From Pseudomonas tohonis (lineage in GTDB: Bacteria > Pseudomonadota > Gammaproteobacteria > Pseudomonadales > Pseudomonadaceae), in NCBI RefSeq assembly GCF_012767755.2, contig NZ_AP023189.1, positions 2,792,001 through 2,856,000 on the forward strand: a stretch of DNA of 64,000 nucleotides, given 5' to 3'. Under the pieces are notes generated by a model, which saw nothing but the letters and a program-made list of their open reading frames with translations, ran no database searches and was not told the DNA's origin. Position 1 is the stretch's first letter, and each line of letters opens with the position of its first letter. This document shows positions 45,614 through 55,541 of this stretch, piece by piece. A program made the translations under genes and the position numbers.

Positions 45614-45638
45614 GACGAACGGGATGGAGATTTATTCC
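45614..45638 (-). promoter_or_regulatory. ECF-type promoter of the catalase-b561 operon
   Basis: Read on the minus strand, GGAATA is followed after 15 nt by CGTC, the form of ECF sigma promoters (GGAAC/T at -35 and CGTC at -10). The -10 ends about 42 nt before the peroxidase start. The same signature occurs on the opposite strand 9 nt away. Confidence 0.7.
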
Positions 45639-45646
45639 CTGCACCT

Positions 45647-45671
45647 GGAATAAAGTCGTTTCCCGGGCGTC
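45647..45671 (+). promoter_or_regulatory. ECF-type promoter of the sigma/anti-sigma operon
   Basis: GGAATA-N15-CGTC on the plus strand, 36 nt before the sigma factor ATG. It is identical in boxes and spacing to the divergent promoter, which points to autoregulation. Confidence 0.7.
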
Positions 45672-45707
45672 TTCCTCGCACCCGATCCACGACGAGCCGC
45701 GCCACCC

Positions 45708-46217
45708 ATGCACGACATCGATGACGACGAACTCCGCGAGCTGCTGCAGCGCCTGCGCCGCTTCGCCCTGTGGCTGACGCGCAACCCCGCCAGCGCCGAC
45801 GACCTGGTGCAGGCGACCCTGGAGCGCGCCCTGGACGGCCGTGCCGGGCCGCGTACCGACGGCAGCCTGCGCGCCTGGCTGTTCGCGATCCTTTACCGCA
45901 AGTTCCTCGACGGCCAGCGGCGTGCCCGGCGCTATGCGCGGATCCTCGAGTTCTTCGGCGCGGCGCCGGCCGAAGCCCCCTCCACCGAGGAGCTGGTGAT
46001 GGCGCAATCCACCCTGGAAGCCTTCGCCCGGCTGCCCGCCGAGCAGCGCGCGCTGCTGGTGCTGGTGAGCGTCGAGGGCCTGAGCTACAAGGAGGCCGCC
46101 GTGGCCCTGGACGTACCCATCGGCACCGTGATGTCCCGCCTGTCCCGGGCGCGCAAGGCCCTGCGCGAGCTGGCCGAGGGCGAAATCGCCAACCCCCCGC
46201 TACGGATACTCAAATGA
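45708..46217 (+). CDS. ECF-family sigma factor
   Basis: This 169-residue sigma factor has regions 2 (FALWLTRNPASADDLVQATLERAL ... GSLRAWLFAILYRKFLD) and 4 (LPAEQRALLVLVSVEGLSYKEAAVALDVPIGTVMSRLSRARKAL). It lacks regions 1 and 3, as for ECF proteins. It is coupled by an ATGA overlap to its anti-sigma gene and is divergent from the peroxidase-b561 operon. The likely signal is an oxidant at the cell envelope (inference from the regulon). Its exact ECF group cannot be settled by eye. Confidence 0.9.
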   Translation: MHDIDDDELRELLQRLRRFALWLTRNPASADDLVQATLERALDGRAGPRTDGSLRAWLFAILYRKFLDGQRRARRYARILEFFGAAPAEAPSTEELVMAQSTLEAFARLPAEQRALLVLVSVEGLSYKEAAVALDVPIGTVMSRLSRARKALRELAEGEIANPPLRILK

Positions 46218-46966
46218 ATCGCCTGGAACCCAGTGAGAACGACCTGCACGCCTACCTGGACGGCCAACTGGACGCAGGCCAGCGGGCCTGGGTGGAAGCC
46301 TGGCTGGCGAGCGACCCCGAGGCGTGTGCCCGCGTGGAGGCCTGGCGCCGGGATGCCCAGCAACTGCGGGCCGGCCTCGCCAACCTGGAAGCGCGCCCGG
46401 CCAACCCGGCGCTGGACCCGCTGGCGATCCGTCGCTCCCTGCGTGCGCGTCGGCGCCAGCGCCTGGCCACGGCCGCCGCGCTGGTGCTGGCCCTGGGCTT
46501 CGGCGGCCTGGGCGGCTGGCAGGCCCGTGACCGCACGCTGCTGGCGGAGAACCCGCCGATGCAGGACGCCCTGGAGGCCCATCGCCTGTTCGCCACCGGG
46601 CAGGCCGGCGTGGTCGACGTCGCCGCCCGTGATCCGGGGCAGTTGCAGGCCTGGCTGGACCAGCGCTTCAGCCATGCCTCGCGCATCCCCGACCTCGCGC
46701 CCTACGGTTTCCACCCCGTGGGCGGACGCCTGCTGACCAACGAGCAGGGCGCCGCGGCCATCCTGCTGTTCGAGGACGTGGGCGGGCAGCGCATCAGCCT
46801 GTACCTGCGCTCGCCCGGTTCGCTCTACGCCGAGATGCCCGCCGGCAGCCGCCGTGATGGCGAGCTGGAAGCGCGCTACTGGTCGCGCGATGGCTACAAC
46901 TACGCACTGGTCGCGCCCAACGATGATCCGCGCCGCGAGGTGGTGCAGCGGGCGTTCTCGTTGTAA
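46214..46966 (+). CDS. Transmembrane anti-sigma factor
   Basis: This 250-residue protein has a cytoplasmic N-terminal anti-sigma domain (LHAYLDGQLDAGQRAWVEAWLAS), one membrane helix (ATAAALVLALGFGGLGGW) and a periplasmic domain of about 140 residues. No HxxxCxxC zinc motif is seen, so it is not a ZAS-type redox sensor in the cytoplasm. Its start is embedded in the sigma factor stop. It probably holds the sigma factor inactive until a periplasmic signal releases it. Confidence 0.88.
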   Translation: MNRLEPSENDLHAYLDGQLDAGQRAWVEAWLASDPEACARVEAWRRDAQQLRAGLANLEARPANPALDPLAIRRSLRARRRQRLATAAALVLALGFGGLGGWQARDRTLLAENPPMQDALEAHRLFATGQAGVVDVAARDPGQLQAWLDQRFSHASRIPDLAPYGFHPVGGRLLTNEQGAAAILLFEDVGGQRISLYLRSPGSLYAEMPAGSRRDGELEARYWSRDGYNYALVAPNDDPRREVVQRAFSL

Positions 46967-46975
46967 GGGGCCAAC

Positions 46976-47253
46976 CGTAGGTTGGCGCCGAGCGCAGCGA
47001 GGCCCAACGCGGCGATGCTCGGCCCCGCTCCGAGTGCTATCTGTAGGAGCGGCTTCAGCCGCGAAAGACCCACCGCCGGTACAGGGCTGCGAGTGGCCAG
47101 GCACTTCATCGCGAATGAATTCGCTCCCACAGAGTCCAGCCACAGCTTCGCGAGCAGAGCTCGCTCCTACGGTTTCGTAGCGCGGGGGGCTCGTGGTTGC
47201 ACAGTGGTGCTGTCTGGGAGCGCGAATGGTGGACGGATGAAGCGTCGTCCACC
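46976..47253. repeat. Second repeat cluster (REPIN and hairpin elements)
   Basis: Downstream of the anti-sigma gene lie several interspersed elements. First is a GGTTGG ... CCCAAC-type palindrome at about 46978-47008. An 88-nt REP doublet spans 47043-47130 (plus arm 47043-47067, minus arm 47108-47130), the same length and largely the same interior as the one at 11803-11890. A further REP-like arm lies at 47146-47170. A hairpin with arms GGTGGACG and CGTCCACC lies at 47228-47235 and 47246-47253. The rest of the gap to 47316 shows nothing. Confidence 0.8.
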
Positions 47254-47316
47254 TGCGGGCGCGTGGGCGACGTGGATGCGGGGGAGCCCCGCGCCGAGTG
47301 GCACGGGGCGGGGCAT

Positions 47317-47913
47317 TTACATGCCGTTGGCGAAGGCCGGGATGCTCAGGTCGATGGTTTCGCGGACGGGCTTCAGCGCGCTGGCGTACTTGGCCAGGAT
47401 GTCCAGGTCGTAGTCCATGCGTGCACGGATGCGCTGGTCGTCTTCACCGGCCACTTCGGCACCGTTGAGCACCTTCTCCACGCCGCGCACGATCAGGTGC
47501 TCGGGCAGGTAGCAGAGGCGGCAGTTCTTGTAGCTGGAGGCGCGCAGCTCGCTGATCGGGTAGCCGCCGCCGATGCCGGAGGACACGCCCACCAGCAGGC
47601 CCGGCTTGTGGGCCAGTTCCGCCTTGCTGGCATAGATGAAGAAGTTCTTGATCGCCGGGCAGGCCATGCCGTTCCACTCGGGGGCGATGACGATCACCGC
47701 GTCGGCGGCCTTGAGCTGCTGCTGGAATTCGGACCAGGGGCCCGTGTCGTCGGCCGGCCACAGGGGCAGCGGCTGGGCGCCCAGGTCGATGACGCTGGTG
47801 TGGGCTTCGCTGGCCAGTTGCAGTTCCACCAGGCGCTGGCGAATGAAGCGGGCGACCTTGCCGGACTGGCTGTTGGCACGGCTGGAGCCGGCGACTATGG
47901 CGTAGTTGAGCAT
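47317..47913 (-). CDS. NADPH-dependent FMN reductase family protein
   Basis: This 198-residue flavodoxin-like protein has the motif VAGSSRANSQSGKVARFI at the N-terminus (phosphate-binding loop) and the APEWNGMACPAIKNFFIYAS segment typical of NAD(P)H-dependent FMN reductases/quinone reductases (PEYNxSxPxxLKN variant). The ATG at 47913 follows AAGGAA. It may reduce quinones or flavins against oxidative stress. The substrate is undetermined. Confidence 0.85.
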   Translation of the reverse strand: MLNYAIVAGSSRANSQSGKVARFIRQRLVELQLASEAHTSVIDLGAQPLPLWPADDTGPWSEFQQQLKAADAVIVIAPEWNGMACPAIKNFFIYASKAELAHKPGLLVGVSSGIGGGYPISELRASSYKNCRLCYLPEHLIVRGVEKVLNGAEVAGEDDQRIRARMDYDLDILAKYASALKPVRETIDLSIPAFANGM

Positions 47914-48048
47914 CTCGGGTTTCCTTGCTGGGGGATGACGCAGGCTAGCTGGCGGCGAAACGGCGGACAAGCACCGGCGCGTCAGTCGGGCGGGCAAATG
48001 GTGTCAGGGTGCAGTGGACGCCCTGGCGCGGGCGTCCACGGGTTCGAA

Positions 48049-50193
48049 TCAGACGCGGAACTGGTCCATCAGCCCCTGCTGGTGGTTGGCCAGGCGGTTG
48101 AGCGCCTGGCTGACCTGGGCGGATTCCTGGGCCTGGCCGGAGAGGGATTCGGTGACGTCGCGGATGGCGGCGACGTTGCGGTTGATCTCCTCGGCCACCG
48201 CGCTCTGCTCCTCCGCGGCGCTGGCGATCTGCAGGTTCATGTCGGTGATCACCGCCACCGCGTCGCCGATGCGGTGCAAGGCGGCGACCGCGTGCTCGAC
48301 CTGCTCGACGCTGCCCTGGGCCTGGCGGTGGCTGCTGTGCATGGAGCCGACCACTTCGCGGGTGCCGTTCTGCAGGCCTTCGATCACCTGGCGGATTTCC
48401 TCCACCGAGTCCTGGGTGCGCTTGGCGAGGTTGCGCACCTCGTCGGCGACCACGGCGAAACCGCGCCCGGCCTCACCGGCGCGTGCCGCCTCGATGGCGG
48501 CGTTGAGCGCCAGCAGGTTGGTCTGCTCGGCGATGGCGCGGATCACCTCCAGTACCGAGCCGATCTGTTCGCTGCTGCTGGCCAGGCCCTGGACCTCCTC
48601 CATGGCGGCGCTCATCTCGCTGGCCAGTTGCTCGATGGCGCTGGTGGTCTTGCCGATCACGCCCAGGCCGTCGCGGGTGGCATGGTCGGCGCCGCGCGCG
48701 GCTTCGGCGGCCTGGGCGGCGCTGCGGGCGACGTCCTGGGCGGTGGCGCTCATCTCGTGGGAGGCGGTGGCGACCTGGTCCACCTCGCGGTACTGCTGCT
48801 GCATGCCGGCGCTGGTCTGGCTGGCGATGGCGGCGGACTGGTCGGCGGTGCTGCGGGCGTCCTGCACCGAGCGCTTCACGTCGGCGATGATCGGCTGCAG
48901 CTTGTCGAGGAAGCGGTTGAACCAGCCGGCCAGTTCGCCCAACTCGTCCTGGCGCGCGTAGTCCAGGCGGCGGGTGAGGTCGCCTTCGCCGCTGGCGATG
49001 TTCTTCAGCATGGCGGCCACCCCGAGGATGGGCCGGGTCACGCCCAGGGCGGTGAGCCAAACCAGCAGCAGGCCGACGACGGCGGCGGCGAGGCCGATCA
49101 GGGTGGCCACCAGGCTGCTGGAGGCGCTCTGCTCATCGAGTTGGGCCTCGAGCTTCAGGGCCGGGCCCAGCAGGACCTTGTCCGGCACTTCCAGCAGCAC
49201 GCTCCAGGCGGCGCTGGTGGGGATCGGCTTGAACGGCTGGATGACGCGCAGGACGCCATCGTGGTCGATTTCGGCGGATTTGCCGGCCGTGACCACCGAG
49301 GCGATCTCGCTGGCGTCGGTGCCGAAGGCCTTGTCCAGCTTGAGGCTGAGCTGCGAGGCGTCGCGGCTGTGGCCGGCGAGCAGCCCGGTGGGGCTGATGA
49401 TGCTGACCTGGCCCTGGCCGTCGTAGAGGTCCTTGCTGCCATCGATGCTCAGCTGCTGGAGGCTGTCCAGGCTGATGTCCAGGCCCATGACGCCGATCAC
49501 CTTGCCGTTCAGCTCCAGGGGGAAGGCGATGCTGGTCATCAGCACCTTCTTGCCGCCGACATCGTCGTAGTAGGGCTCCAGCACGCAGGAGTCGCGGGTC
49601 TTCAGCGGGCAGGTGTACCAGGTGTTGTAGGGCATGCCGCTGGCCATGGGGCTGCTGTCGCCGAGCAGCTCCTCGGTCATGGATTCTGACTCCAGCTTGC
49701 CGGGGGTGGCCTGTGACCAGTAGAGCGAGAAACGCCCCTTGTCGTTGCTGCCCAGCTCGGCCTGGTCGATGAACAGTTCGTCCTTGCCGTCCAGGGCGTT
49801 GGGCTCGAACACCAGGTAGAGGCCGAGCAGGTTGGGGTTGGCCTCCAGGCTGGTCTTCACCTGGCGGGTCATGTCCTCGCGCAGGTCGAAGGCGTCGAGG
49901 AAGCGCTTCTCGGCCTGGTCCTTGAGGAACAGCACCTGGCGCGAGAAGCCCTTGCCGTACTGGTAGGTGTCCATGAAGTAGCGCTGGATGCGCAGGGCCT
50001 GCAGCTCGCCACGGGCCTGCATGCGCTGGCGTGCGCTCTGGTCGAGCATCTGCGAACTGGCGGACTTCACCAGCTCGGCGCTGCGTTTGGACTGGTAGAG
50101 CGAGGCACCGACCAGGAGGGTCACGATGGCCAGCAGGCAAAGGCCGGCGAGCAGGGTGATCTTCCACTGGATGGACAGGCGACTGAACGGCAT
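48049..50193 (-). CDS. tlpQ: Methyl-accepting chemotaxis protein, TlpQ-like
   Basis: This 714-residue chemoreceptor has a transmembrane helix ([22 protein letters not shown]), a large periplasmic dCache sensor (about residues 35-350), a second helix ([23 protein letters not shown]), a HAMP domain and a signalling hairpin with the invariant [19 protein letters not shown] region. Position and length match TlpQ of P. aeruginosa, a receptor for histamine and polyamines, next to the same transporter and CtpM-like receptor. Ligand specificity here is inferred by synteny. Confidence 0.85.
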   Translation of the reverse strand: MPFSRLSIQWKITLLAGLCLLAIVTLLVGASLYQSKRSAELVKSASSQMLDQSARQRMQARGELQALRIQRYFMDTYQYGKGFSRQVLFLKDQAEKRFLDAFDLREDMTRQVKTSLEANPNLLGLYLVFEPNALDGKDELFIDQAELGSNDKGRFSLYWSQATPGKLESESMTEELLGDSSPMASGMPYNTWYTCPLKTRDSCVLEPYYDDVGGKKVLMTSIAFPLELNGKVIGVMGLDISLDSLQQLSIDGSKDLYDGQGQVSIISPTGLLAGHSRDASQLSLKLDKAFGTDASEIASVVTAGKSAEIDHDGVLRVIQPFKPIPTSAAWSVLLEVPDKVLLGPALKLEAQLDEQSASSSLVATLIGLAAAVVGLLLVWLTALGVTRPILGVAAMLKNIASGEGDLTRRLDYARQDELGELAGWFNRFLDKLQPIIADVKRSVQDARSTADQSAAIASQTSAGMQQQYREVDQVATASHEMSATAQDVARSAAQAAEAARGADHATRDGLGVIGKTTSAIEQLASEMSAAMEEVQGLASSSEQIGSVLEVIRAIAEQTNLLALNAAIEAARAGEAGRGFAVVADEVRNLAKRTQDSVEEIRQVIEGLQNGTREVVGSMHSSHRQAQGSVEQVEHAVAALHRIGDAVAVITDMNLQIASAAEEQSAVAEEINRNVAAIRDVTESLSGQAQESAQVSQALNRLANHQQGLMDQFRV

Positions 50194-50432
50194 GGGGCTT
50201 TCCTTCTATCTCGTCGGACTGCAAGCCGCTATCGGCGCGGCAGGGAAAAACTTGATGCGCCTGCCATGGCGATGCGGCTCCATACGGAATGCATGGGAGC
50301 GGCGAATTTGGATGCAAATATTATGCACAGGGCGTCCAGTATTTCGCACGGCGTTTCTTTTGACACCCGCCCGCTCATTGGGCAGAGTACGCGGCTTTTT
50401 TTGCGGGACACCGCAAGGCGGGAGAAAAGCGG

Positions 50433-51752
50433 ATGAATGCGGTGATTTTAGCTGTCGCCATCATGCTGGTGCTGAGCCTGTGCCGGGTGCACGTGGTGAT
50501 GGCCCTGGTGATCGGCGCGCTGGCGGGCGGCCTGCTCGGCGGCCTGGGCGTGCAGGGCACGCTGGATGCCTTCAACAAGGGGCTCGGCGGTGGCGCGACC
50601 GTCGCCCTGTCCTATGCACTGCTGGGGGCTTTCGCCGTGGCCATCGCCCGTTCCGGGCTGGCCCACGCGCTCGCCGACAGCATCGTCGGCCGGGTCGAGC
50701 GTGGCGGGGAGGCGGGCGGCGCTGCGCTGAAATGGGTCCTCGTCGCCCTGTTGCTGGGCGTGGCCATCTCCTCGCAGAACATCCTGCCGATCCACATCGC
50801 CTTCATCCCGCTGCTGGTGCCGCCGCTGCTGTATGTGCTGACGCGCCTGCAGATCGACCGGCGCCTGGTGGCCTGCGTGATCACCTTCGGCCTGGTTACC
50901 CCTTACATGTTCCTGCCGGTGGGGTTCGGCAACATCTTCCTCAACGAGATCCTGCTGGCCAACGTGGCGAAAAGTGGCGTCGACGTTACCGGTGTGAATG
51001 TCACCGAGGCGATGTTGATACCGGCGCTGGGCATGGTGGCCGGCCTGTTGCTGGCGGTGTTCGTCAGCTACCGCCGCAAGCGCACCTACGACCTGACGCT
51101 GATCGCCCGCGCCGAGCAGGTGGAGGCGAAGTACGACCGGCGCAGCCTGGCGGTGGCGGGCGTGGCCATCGTCGTCGCCTTCGTGGTGCAACTGTGGCTG
51201 GACTCGATGATCGTCGGTGCGCTGGTGGGCTTCCTGGTGTTCTCGCTGTCGGGCGTGGTGCGCTGGAACGAGGTCGACGACCTGTTCACCCAGGGCATGA
51301 AGATGATGGCCATGATCGGCTTCATCATGATCGCCGCCGCCGGTTTCGCCGAAGTGATGCGCGCCACCGGCCAGGTGACCAGCCTGGTGGAGGCGTCCGC
51401 CGTATTGATCGGCAACAGCCGAGCCCTGGGCGCGTTGCTGATGCTGCTGGTGGGCCTGCTGGTGACCATGGGCATCGGCTCGTCCTTCTCGACGGTGCCG
51501 ATCATCGCGGCGATCTTCGTGCCGCTGGGCATGCAGCTTGGCTTCAGCCCGCTGGCCATCGTTTCCATCGTCGGCACCGCCGGGGCCCTGGGGGACGCCG
51601 GCTCGCCGGCCTCAGACTCGACCCTGGGCCCGACCGCCGGCCTCAATGTCGACGGCCAGCACGACCATATCTGGGACACGGTCGTGCCCACTTTCCTGCA
51701 TTACAACCTGCCGCTACTGGCATTCGGCTGGGCGGCGGCCATGCTTCTCTGA
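50433..51752 (+). CDS. NhaC-like Na+/H+ antiporter family transporter
   Basis: This 439-residue protein has about 11-12 membrane helices of the ion transporter superfamily (NhaC/YuiF-like). It has motifs [48 protein letters not shown] and a conserved acidic end [28 protein letters not shown]. Relatives move organic anions or amino acids as well as protons. Its location between two chemoreceptor genes suggests that it imports one of their ligands (inference). Confidence 0.78.
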   Translation: MNAVILAVAIMLVLSLCRVHVVMALVIGALAGGLLGGLGVQGTLDAFNKGLGGGATVALSYALLGAFAVAIARSGLAHALADSIVGRVERGGEAGGAALKWVLVALLLGVAISSQNILPIHIAFIPLLVPPLLYVLTRLQIDRRLVACVITFGLVTPYMFLPVGFGNIFLNEILLANVAKSGVDVTGVNVTEAMLIPALGMVAGLLLAVFVSYRRKRTYDLTLIARAEQVEAKYDRRSLAVAGVAIVVAFVVQLWLDSMIVGALVGFLVFSLSGVVRWNEVDDLFTQGMKMMAMIGFIMIAAAGFAEVMRATGQVTSLVEASAVLIGNSRALGALLMLLVGLLVTMGIGSSFSTVPIIAAIFVPLGMQLGFSPLAIVSIVGTAGALGDAGSPASDSTLGPTAGLNVDGQHDHIWDTVVPTFLHYNLPLLAFGWAAAMLL

Positions 51753-51876
51753 TAGCCCCCCTGCCACCCGGCCGCACCTCGGTGCCGGCTGGGTGCTACA
51801 GCTATTCACGGGGCTGCCGATAAGCGGTCGATCCCGCCTCGTTTTCCCGGCCTGCCTCCCTTCAAGGAATGGAAAT

Positions 51877-53559
51877 ATGCGCCTGACACTCAAATCCAAG
51901 GTCCTGCTGCTGGCGCTCGCGCCGGTGATCCTCTTCGCCCTCGTGCTCAGTGGCGCCGCCGCCAAGGTGCTGCTCAACCTGGCGGAAGGCGAGGTGAAGG
52001 AGACCCGCGAACGGCTGATCCAGGAGAGCCGCCAGGAACTGCAGCACTACATGCAGATCGCCCTGGGCTCGGTCCAGACCCTCTATGACGCGTCCCCGGC
52101 CAACGACATGGCTGCCCGGGACCAGGCCATCGAGATCCTCAAGAAGATCAAGTACGGCAAGGACAGCTACTTCTTCGCCTACGATTCGCAGGTGATCCGC
52201 CTGTTCCGCGGCGACAGCCCGGTGGACGTGGGCAAGAGCTTCTCGGGCCGCAAGGACGTCAACGGCGTGCCTGTCAACGACGAGCTGGTCCGGGTCGCCA
52301 AGGACGACAGCCACTACGTGTTCTACAGCTCGCCCCTGCCGGGCAACGAGAGCGTGCAGGTGCCCAAGCTCGGCTACACCTACTACCTGCCCAAGTGGGA
52401 CATGGCGCTCGGCACCGCGGTGAACCTCGATGGCGTGGAGGCCCAGGTGGCCGTGGTGCAGGAGGCGATCGACGCGCGCATCAGCACCATCCTCACCAGC
52501 ATCGCGGTGATCGCCGCGATCCTGCTGGTGGTGTTCGGCATCATCGGCACCGCGCTGAGCAACACCTTCCTGCGTCCCCTGCAGCAGATCAAGGCCAACC
52601 TGGACGACATCGCCGCAGGTGAAGGCGACCTGACGCGCCGCCTGCCGGCCGACAGCCATGACGAGCTGGGCGAACTGGCGGGGTCGTTCAACCGCTTCGT
52701 CGAGAAGATCCACGGCCTGGTGCGCCAGATCGTCGACATGACCGGCCAGCTCACCAGCCTGGTGGGCGAGGTATCCGCCCAGGCCCACCGCTCCGAGCAG
52801 GCCATGGAGCGCCAGCGCCACGAGACCGACCAGGTGGCCACGGCGATCAACGAGATGTCCGCCGCCGCCCACGAAGTGGCCAAGAGCGCCCAGGGGGCCG
52901 CCGAGGCCGCCCAGCAGACCGATCAGGAAGGCCAGGCGGCGAAGAAGGTGGTGGATGGCAGCATCACCCGCATCCACGCGCTGGTGGGTGATATCCGCGA
53001 GAGCGGTGCGTCCCTGGACAGCCTGCAGCAGGACGTGCAGTCGATCGTCAGCGTGCTGGGGGTGATCCGCTCCATCGCCGAGCAGACCAACCTGCTGGCG
53101 CTCAACGCCGCCATCGAGGCGGCCCGGGCCGGCGAGGCGGGCCGTGGCTTCGCCGTGGTCGCCGACGAGGTGCGTGCTCTGGCCAGCCGCACCCAGCAGA
53201 GCACCCAGGAAATCCAGGGCATGATCGATCGCCTGCAACAGGGCACCCAGGAGGCGGTGACGTCCATGCGCCGTTCCAGCGATGCCGGCGAGATCACCAG
53301 CGAGCAGGCCAACCAGGCCGGCTCCTCGCTGGACGCCATCGCCCAGTTGATCGGCACCATCAATGCGATGAACGCCCAGATCGCCAGCGCCGCCGAGGAG
53401 CAGACCGCCGTGGCCGAGGAGATCAACCGCAGCGTGCACCAGATCGCCGTCGCCGTTGACAGCGTCGCCGACGAAACCCAGCAGGGCGCCCAGACCGCCC
53501 GCAGCCTGGCGGCCCTCGGTGAGCGCCTGGGGGCCCTGGTGCGCCAGTTCCGCATCTGA
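51877..53559 (+). CDS. ctpM: Methyl-accepting chemotaxis protein, CtpM-like
   Basis: This 560-residue chemoreceptor has an N-terminal helix, a single Cache (sCache_2) sensor with [16 protein letters not shown], a second helix ([23 protein letters not shown]), HAMP and a cytoplasmic hairpin with the canonical tip [21 protein letters not shown]. By order and domain type it corresponds to CtpM, the malate receptor of P. aeruginosa. The ATG at 51877 follows AAGGAA. The frame extends upstream through the end of the transporter gene, but that part is not coding. Confidence 0.85.
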   Translation: MRLTLKSKVLLLALAPVILFALVLSGAAAKVLLNLAEGEVKETRERLIQESRQELQHYMQIALGSVQTLYDASPANDMAARDQAIEILKKIKYGKDSYFFAYDSQVIRLFRGDSPVDVGKSFSGRKDVNGVPVNDELVRVAKDDSHYVFYSSPLPGNESVQVPKLGYTYYLPKWDMALGTAVNLDGVEAQVAVVQEAIDARISTILTSIAVIAAILLVVFGIIGTALSNTFLRPLQQIKANLDDIAAGEGDLTRRLPADSHDELGELAGSFNRFVEKIHGLVRQIVDMTGQLTSLVGEVSAQAHRSEQAMERQRHETDQVATAINEMSAAAHEVAKSAQGAAEAAQQTDQEGQAAKKVVDGSITRIHALVGDIRESGASLDSLQQDVQSIVSVLGVIRSIAEQTNLLALNAAIEAARAGEAGRGFAVVADEVRALASRTQQSTQEIQGMIDRLQQGTQEAVTSMRRSSDAGEITSEQANQAGSSLDAIAQLIGTINAMNAQIASAAEEQTAVAEEINRSVHQIAVAVDSVADETQQGAQTARSLAALGERLGALVRQFRI

Positions 53560-53568
53560 TTTCTTTCA

Positions 53569-53645
53569 GTGGGCTCCCGCGTTCGCGGGAGTGACGTGGG
53601 GGAAGGCCCGTTCCCCGTCATCCCCGCGAACGCGGGGATCCACCG
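53569..53645. repeat. Inverted pair of CCCGCG-NN-CGCGGG elements
   Basis: Two palindromes, CTCCCGCGTTCGCGGGAG (about 53576-53593) and ATCCCCGCGAACGCGGGGAT (about 53620-53639), lie in opposite orientation within a short gap after ctpM. They look like the widespread interspersed repeat of the type GTCATCCCCGCGAACGCGGG. They may also terminate transcription, but no T-run follows. Confidence 0.75.
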
Positions 53646-53743
53646 GAGGCCGCGCCCCCATTCGCCACGCATCCACAAAGTCTTCGCACTTTGCCCGCTT
53701 CGCGGCGGACTAATCAGGAACCCCACCTGACGGCGTCCGCTCC

Positions 53744-54811
53744 ATGTCCGAATCCCGCTACCCCCTCGAAATCCGTTCGCTGATCCTGCTGCTGGTCCTG
53801 GTGACCCTGGCCTTCGGCTGGATTCTCCTGCCGTTCTACGGCGCGGTGTTCTGGGCGGTGGTGCTGGCGGTGGTGTTCAGCCCCCTGCAACGACGGCTGG
53901 CCCTGAGGATGGGCGGGCGCGGCAACCTGTCGGCGCTGATTTCCCTGGGCGTCTGCCTGCTGGTGGCGATCCTGCCGGTATTCCTCATCGCCGCCCTGCT
54001 GGTGCAGCAGGGGGCCGATCTCTACCAGCGGCTGGATTCCGGCGAGCTGGACGTCGGCTCCTATGTCGCGCGGGTTCGCGAGGTGCTGCCCGAATCCCTC
54101 CAGCACCAGCTCGACCGCTTCGGCCTCAACGACTTCGACGGCTTGCGCGACCGCATCGTCAGCGGCGCCATGCAGGGCAGTCAGTTCATCGCCACCCAGG
54201 CGTTCTCCATCGGCCAGGACACCTTCCAGGTGGTGATCGGCTTCTTCCTCATGCTCTACCTGCTGTTCTTCTTCCTGCGGGACGGCCTGGACATCGTCCG
54301 TGGCATCCGCACGGCGGTGCCCCTGGGGGACAACCACAAGCGCCGCTTGCAGATCAAGTTCACCCGCGTGGTCCGTGCCACGGTGAAGGGCAACGTGGTG
54401 GTGGCCGCGCTGCAGGGCGCCCTGGGCGGGCTGATCTTCTGGGTGCTGGACATCCCCAGCGCGCTGCTCTGGGGCGTGATCATGGCGTTTCTCTCGCTGT
54501 TGCCGGCGGTGGGGTCGGGGATCATCTGGGCACCGGTGGCGGCCTACCTGCTGCTTTCGGGCAGTACCTGGCAGGGCGTGGTGCTGGCGGTGTTCGGGGT
54601 GCTGGTGATCGGCATGGTGGACAACGTGCTGCGCCCCATCCTGGTGGGCAAGGACACGCGCATGCCGGACTACCTGGTGCTGCTCTCCACCCTGGGCGGG
54701 TTGTCGCTGTTCGGCCTCAACGGCTTCGTCATCGGCCCGCTAATCGCCGCGCTGTTCATGTCCAGCTGGGACCTGTTCACCAGCACCCGGCGCCAGGTGA
54801 AGCTGCCCTGA
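53744..54811 (+). CDS. AI-2E family transporter (PerM-like permease)
   Basis: This 355-residue polytopic protein of the AI-2 exporter/PerM family has an N-terminal pair of helices (SLILLLVLVTLAFGWILLPFYGAVFWAVVLAVVFSPL) and a helical extracytoplasmic segment. A C-terminal helix bundle carries IPSALLWGVIMAFLSLLPAVGSGIIWAP and MVDNVLRPILVGKDTRMPDYLVLLSTLGGLSLFGLNGFVIGPL. The family includes autoinducer-2 exporters and Na+/H+ antiporters; the substrate here is unknown. Confidence 0.85.
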   Translation: MSESRYPLEIRSLILLLVLVTLAFGWILLPFYGAVFWAVVLAVVFSPLQRRLALRMGGRGNLSALISLGVCLLVAILPVFLIAALLVQQGADLYQRLDSGELDVGSYVARVREVLPESLQHQLDRFGLNDFDGLRDRIVSGAMQGSQFIATQAFSIGQDTFQVVIGFFLMLYLLFFFLRDGLDIVRGIRTAVPLGDNHKRRLQIKFTRVVRATVKGNVVVAALQGALGGLIFWVLDIPSALLWGVIMAFLSLLPAVGSGIIWAPVAAYLLLSGSTWQGVVLAVFGVLVIGMVDNVLRPILVGKDTRMPDYLVLLSTLGGLSLFGLNGFVIGPLIAALFMSSWDLFTSTRRQVKLP

Positions 54812-54818
54812 ACCTCGC

Positions 54819-55343
54819 TCAGCGCAGGATGCGGCGGAAGGTCAGGCTGATGCGCGGCCCGGCCGACGCAACCCGGGGAATGGCGTGCAGCCAGTGGGCC
54901 TGGACGGCCTGGTCCATATACAGCAGCGAGCCCGGCGACAGCTCCCAGGTGACTTCCCGCTGGCGGTCCGCCTTGCTGCGGAAGTGAATCGGCCGGGCGC
55001 TGCCGAGCGAGAGGATGGCGACGCCGGTATCGGCAGCCAGTTCGGAGCAGTCGTCGGAATGGAAGCCCATCGAGGACTGGCCGTCCTCGTAGAGGTTGAG
55101 CAGGCAGTTGTTGGGCAGAAAGCCCAGCCGTCGGTGCAGCCGTTCGCACAGGGCCTGGAGGGCGTCCGGCAGCGAGGTGGCGGGGTAATCGATCTGCGAA
55201 TAGTTGTAGGCGACGCCAAAGCTGGCGGTGCGGCGGGCACGCATGCGCGTGTCCCACTCGACGCTGGCCACCAGGTGCTGGAAGAGCTCGTCGGGGGCGT
55301 CGAGGAAGCAGGGGTCGAACGAAAGGTCTGGCGTGTCGTGCAT
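54819..55343 (-). CDS. AlkB-like 2-oxoglutarate/Fe(II) dioxygenase
   Basis: This 174-residue protein has the iron-binding HxD in MGFHSDDCSEL and the distal His in VQAHWLHAIPR. The 2-oxoglutarate-binding arginine is in the PRISLTFRRI end. NNCLLNLYEDGQSSMGFHSDD is diagnostic of the AlkB family, which repairs alkylated DNA/RNA or modifies tRNA. The start at 55343 (MHDTPDLSFD) is preferred to an upstream extension. It is convergent with the AI-2E transporter gene. Confidence 0.88.
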   Translation of the reverse strand: MHDTPDLSFDPCFLDAPDELFQHLVASVEWDTRMRARRTASFGVAYNYSQIDYPATSLPDALQALCERLHRRLGFLPNNCLLNLYEDGQSSMGFHSDDCSELAADTGVAILSLGSARPIHFRSKADRQREVTWELSPGSLLYMDQAVQAHWLHAIPRVASAGPRISLTFRRILR

Positions 55344-55494
55344 GGCGCGGCATCCTTGCTGAAGGAGCGATTGTATGCTGGGGACGGAGGCTCTGTATCG
55401 TCGCGCGGCCATGGTCGGGCCGGGGTGGGGGAGGGCAGGGCGGAGGCGTCGCCGGGGTGTTCGCGCCGCGGGTGAGCTTCCCGTTTTCCAGGCA

Positions 55495-55525
55495 AGAAAA
55501 AACCCGGCCAAGGCCGGGTTCTTTC
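55495..55525 (-). terminator. Terminator of the nuo operon
   Basis: AACCCGGCC and GGCCGGGTT form a stem with a tiny loop, flanked on the minus strand by a TTTTTT run. It follows nuoN. Confidence 0.88.
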
Positions 55526-55541
55526 ATTGCAGCGACTGGCT

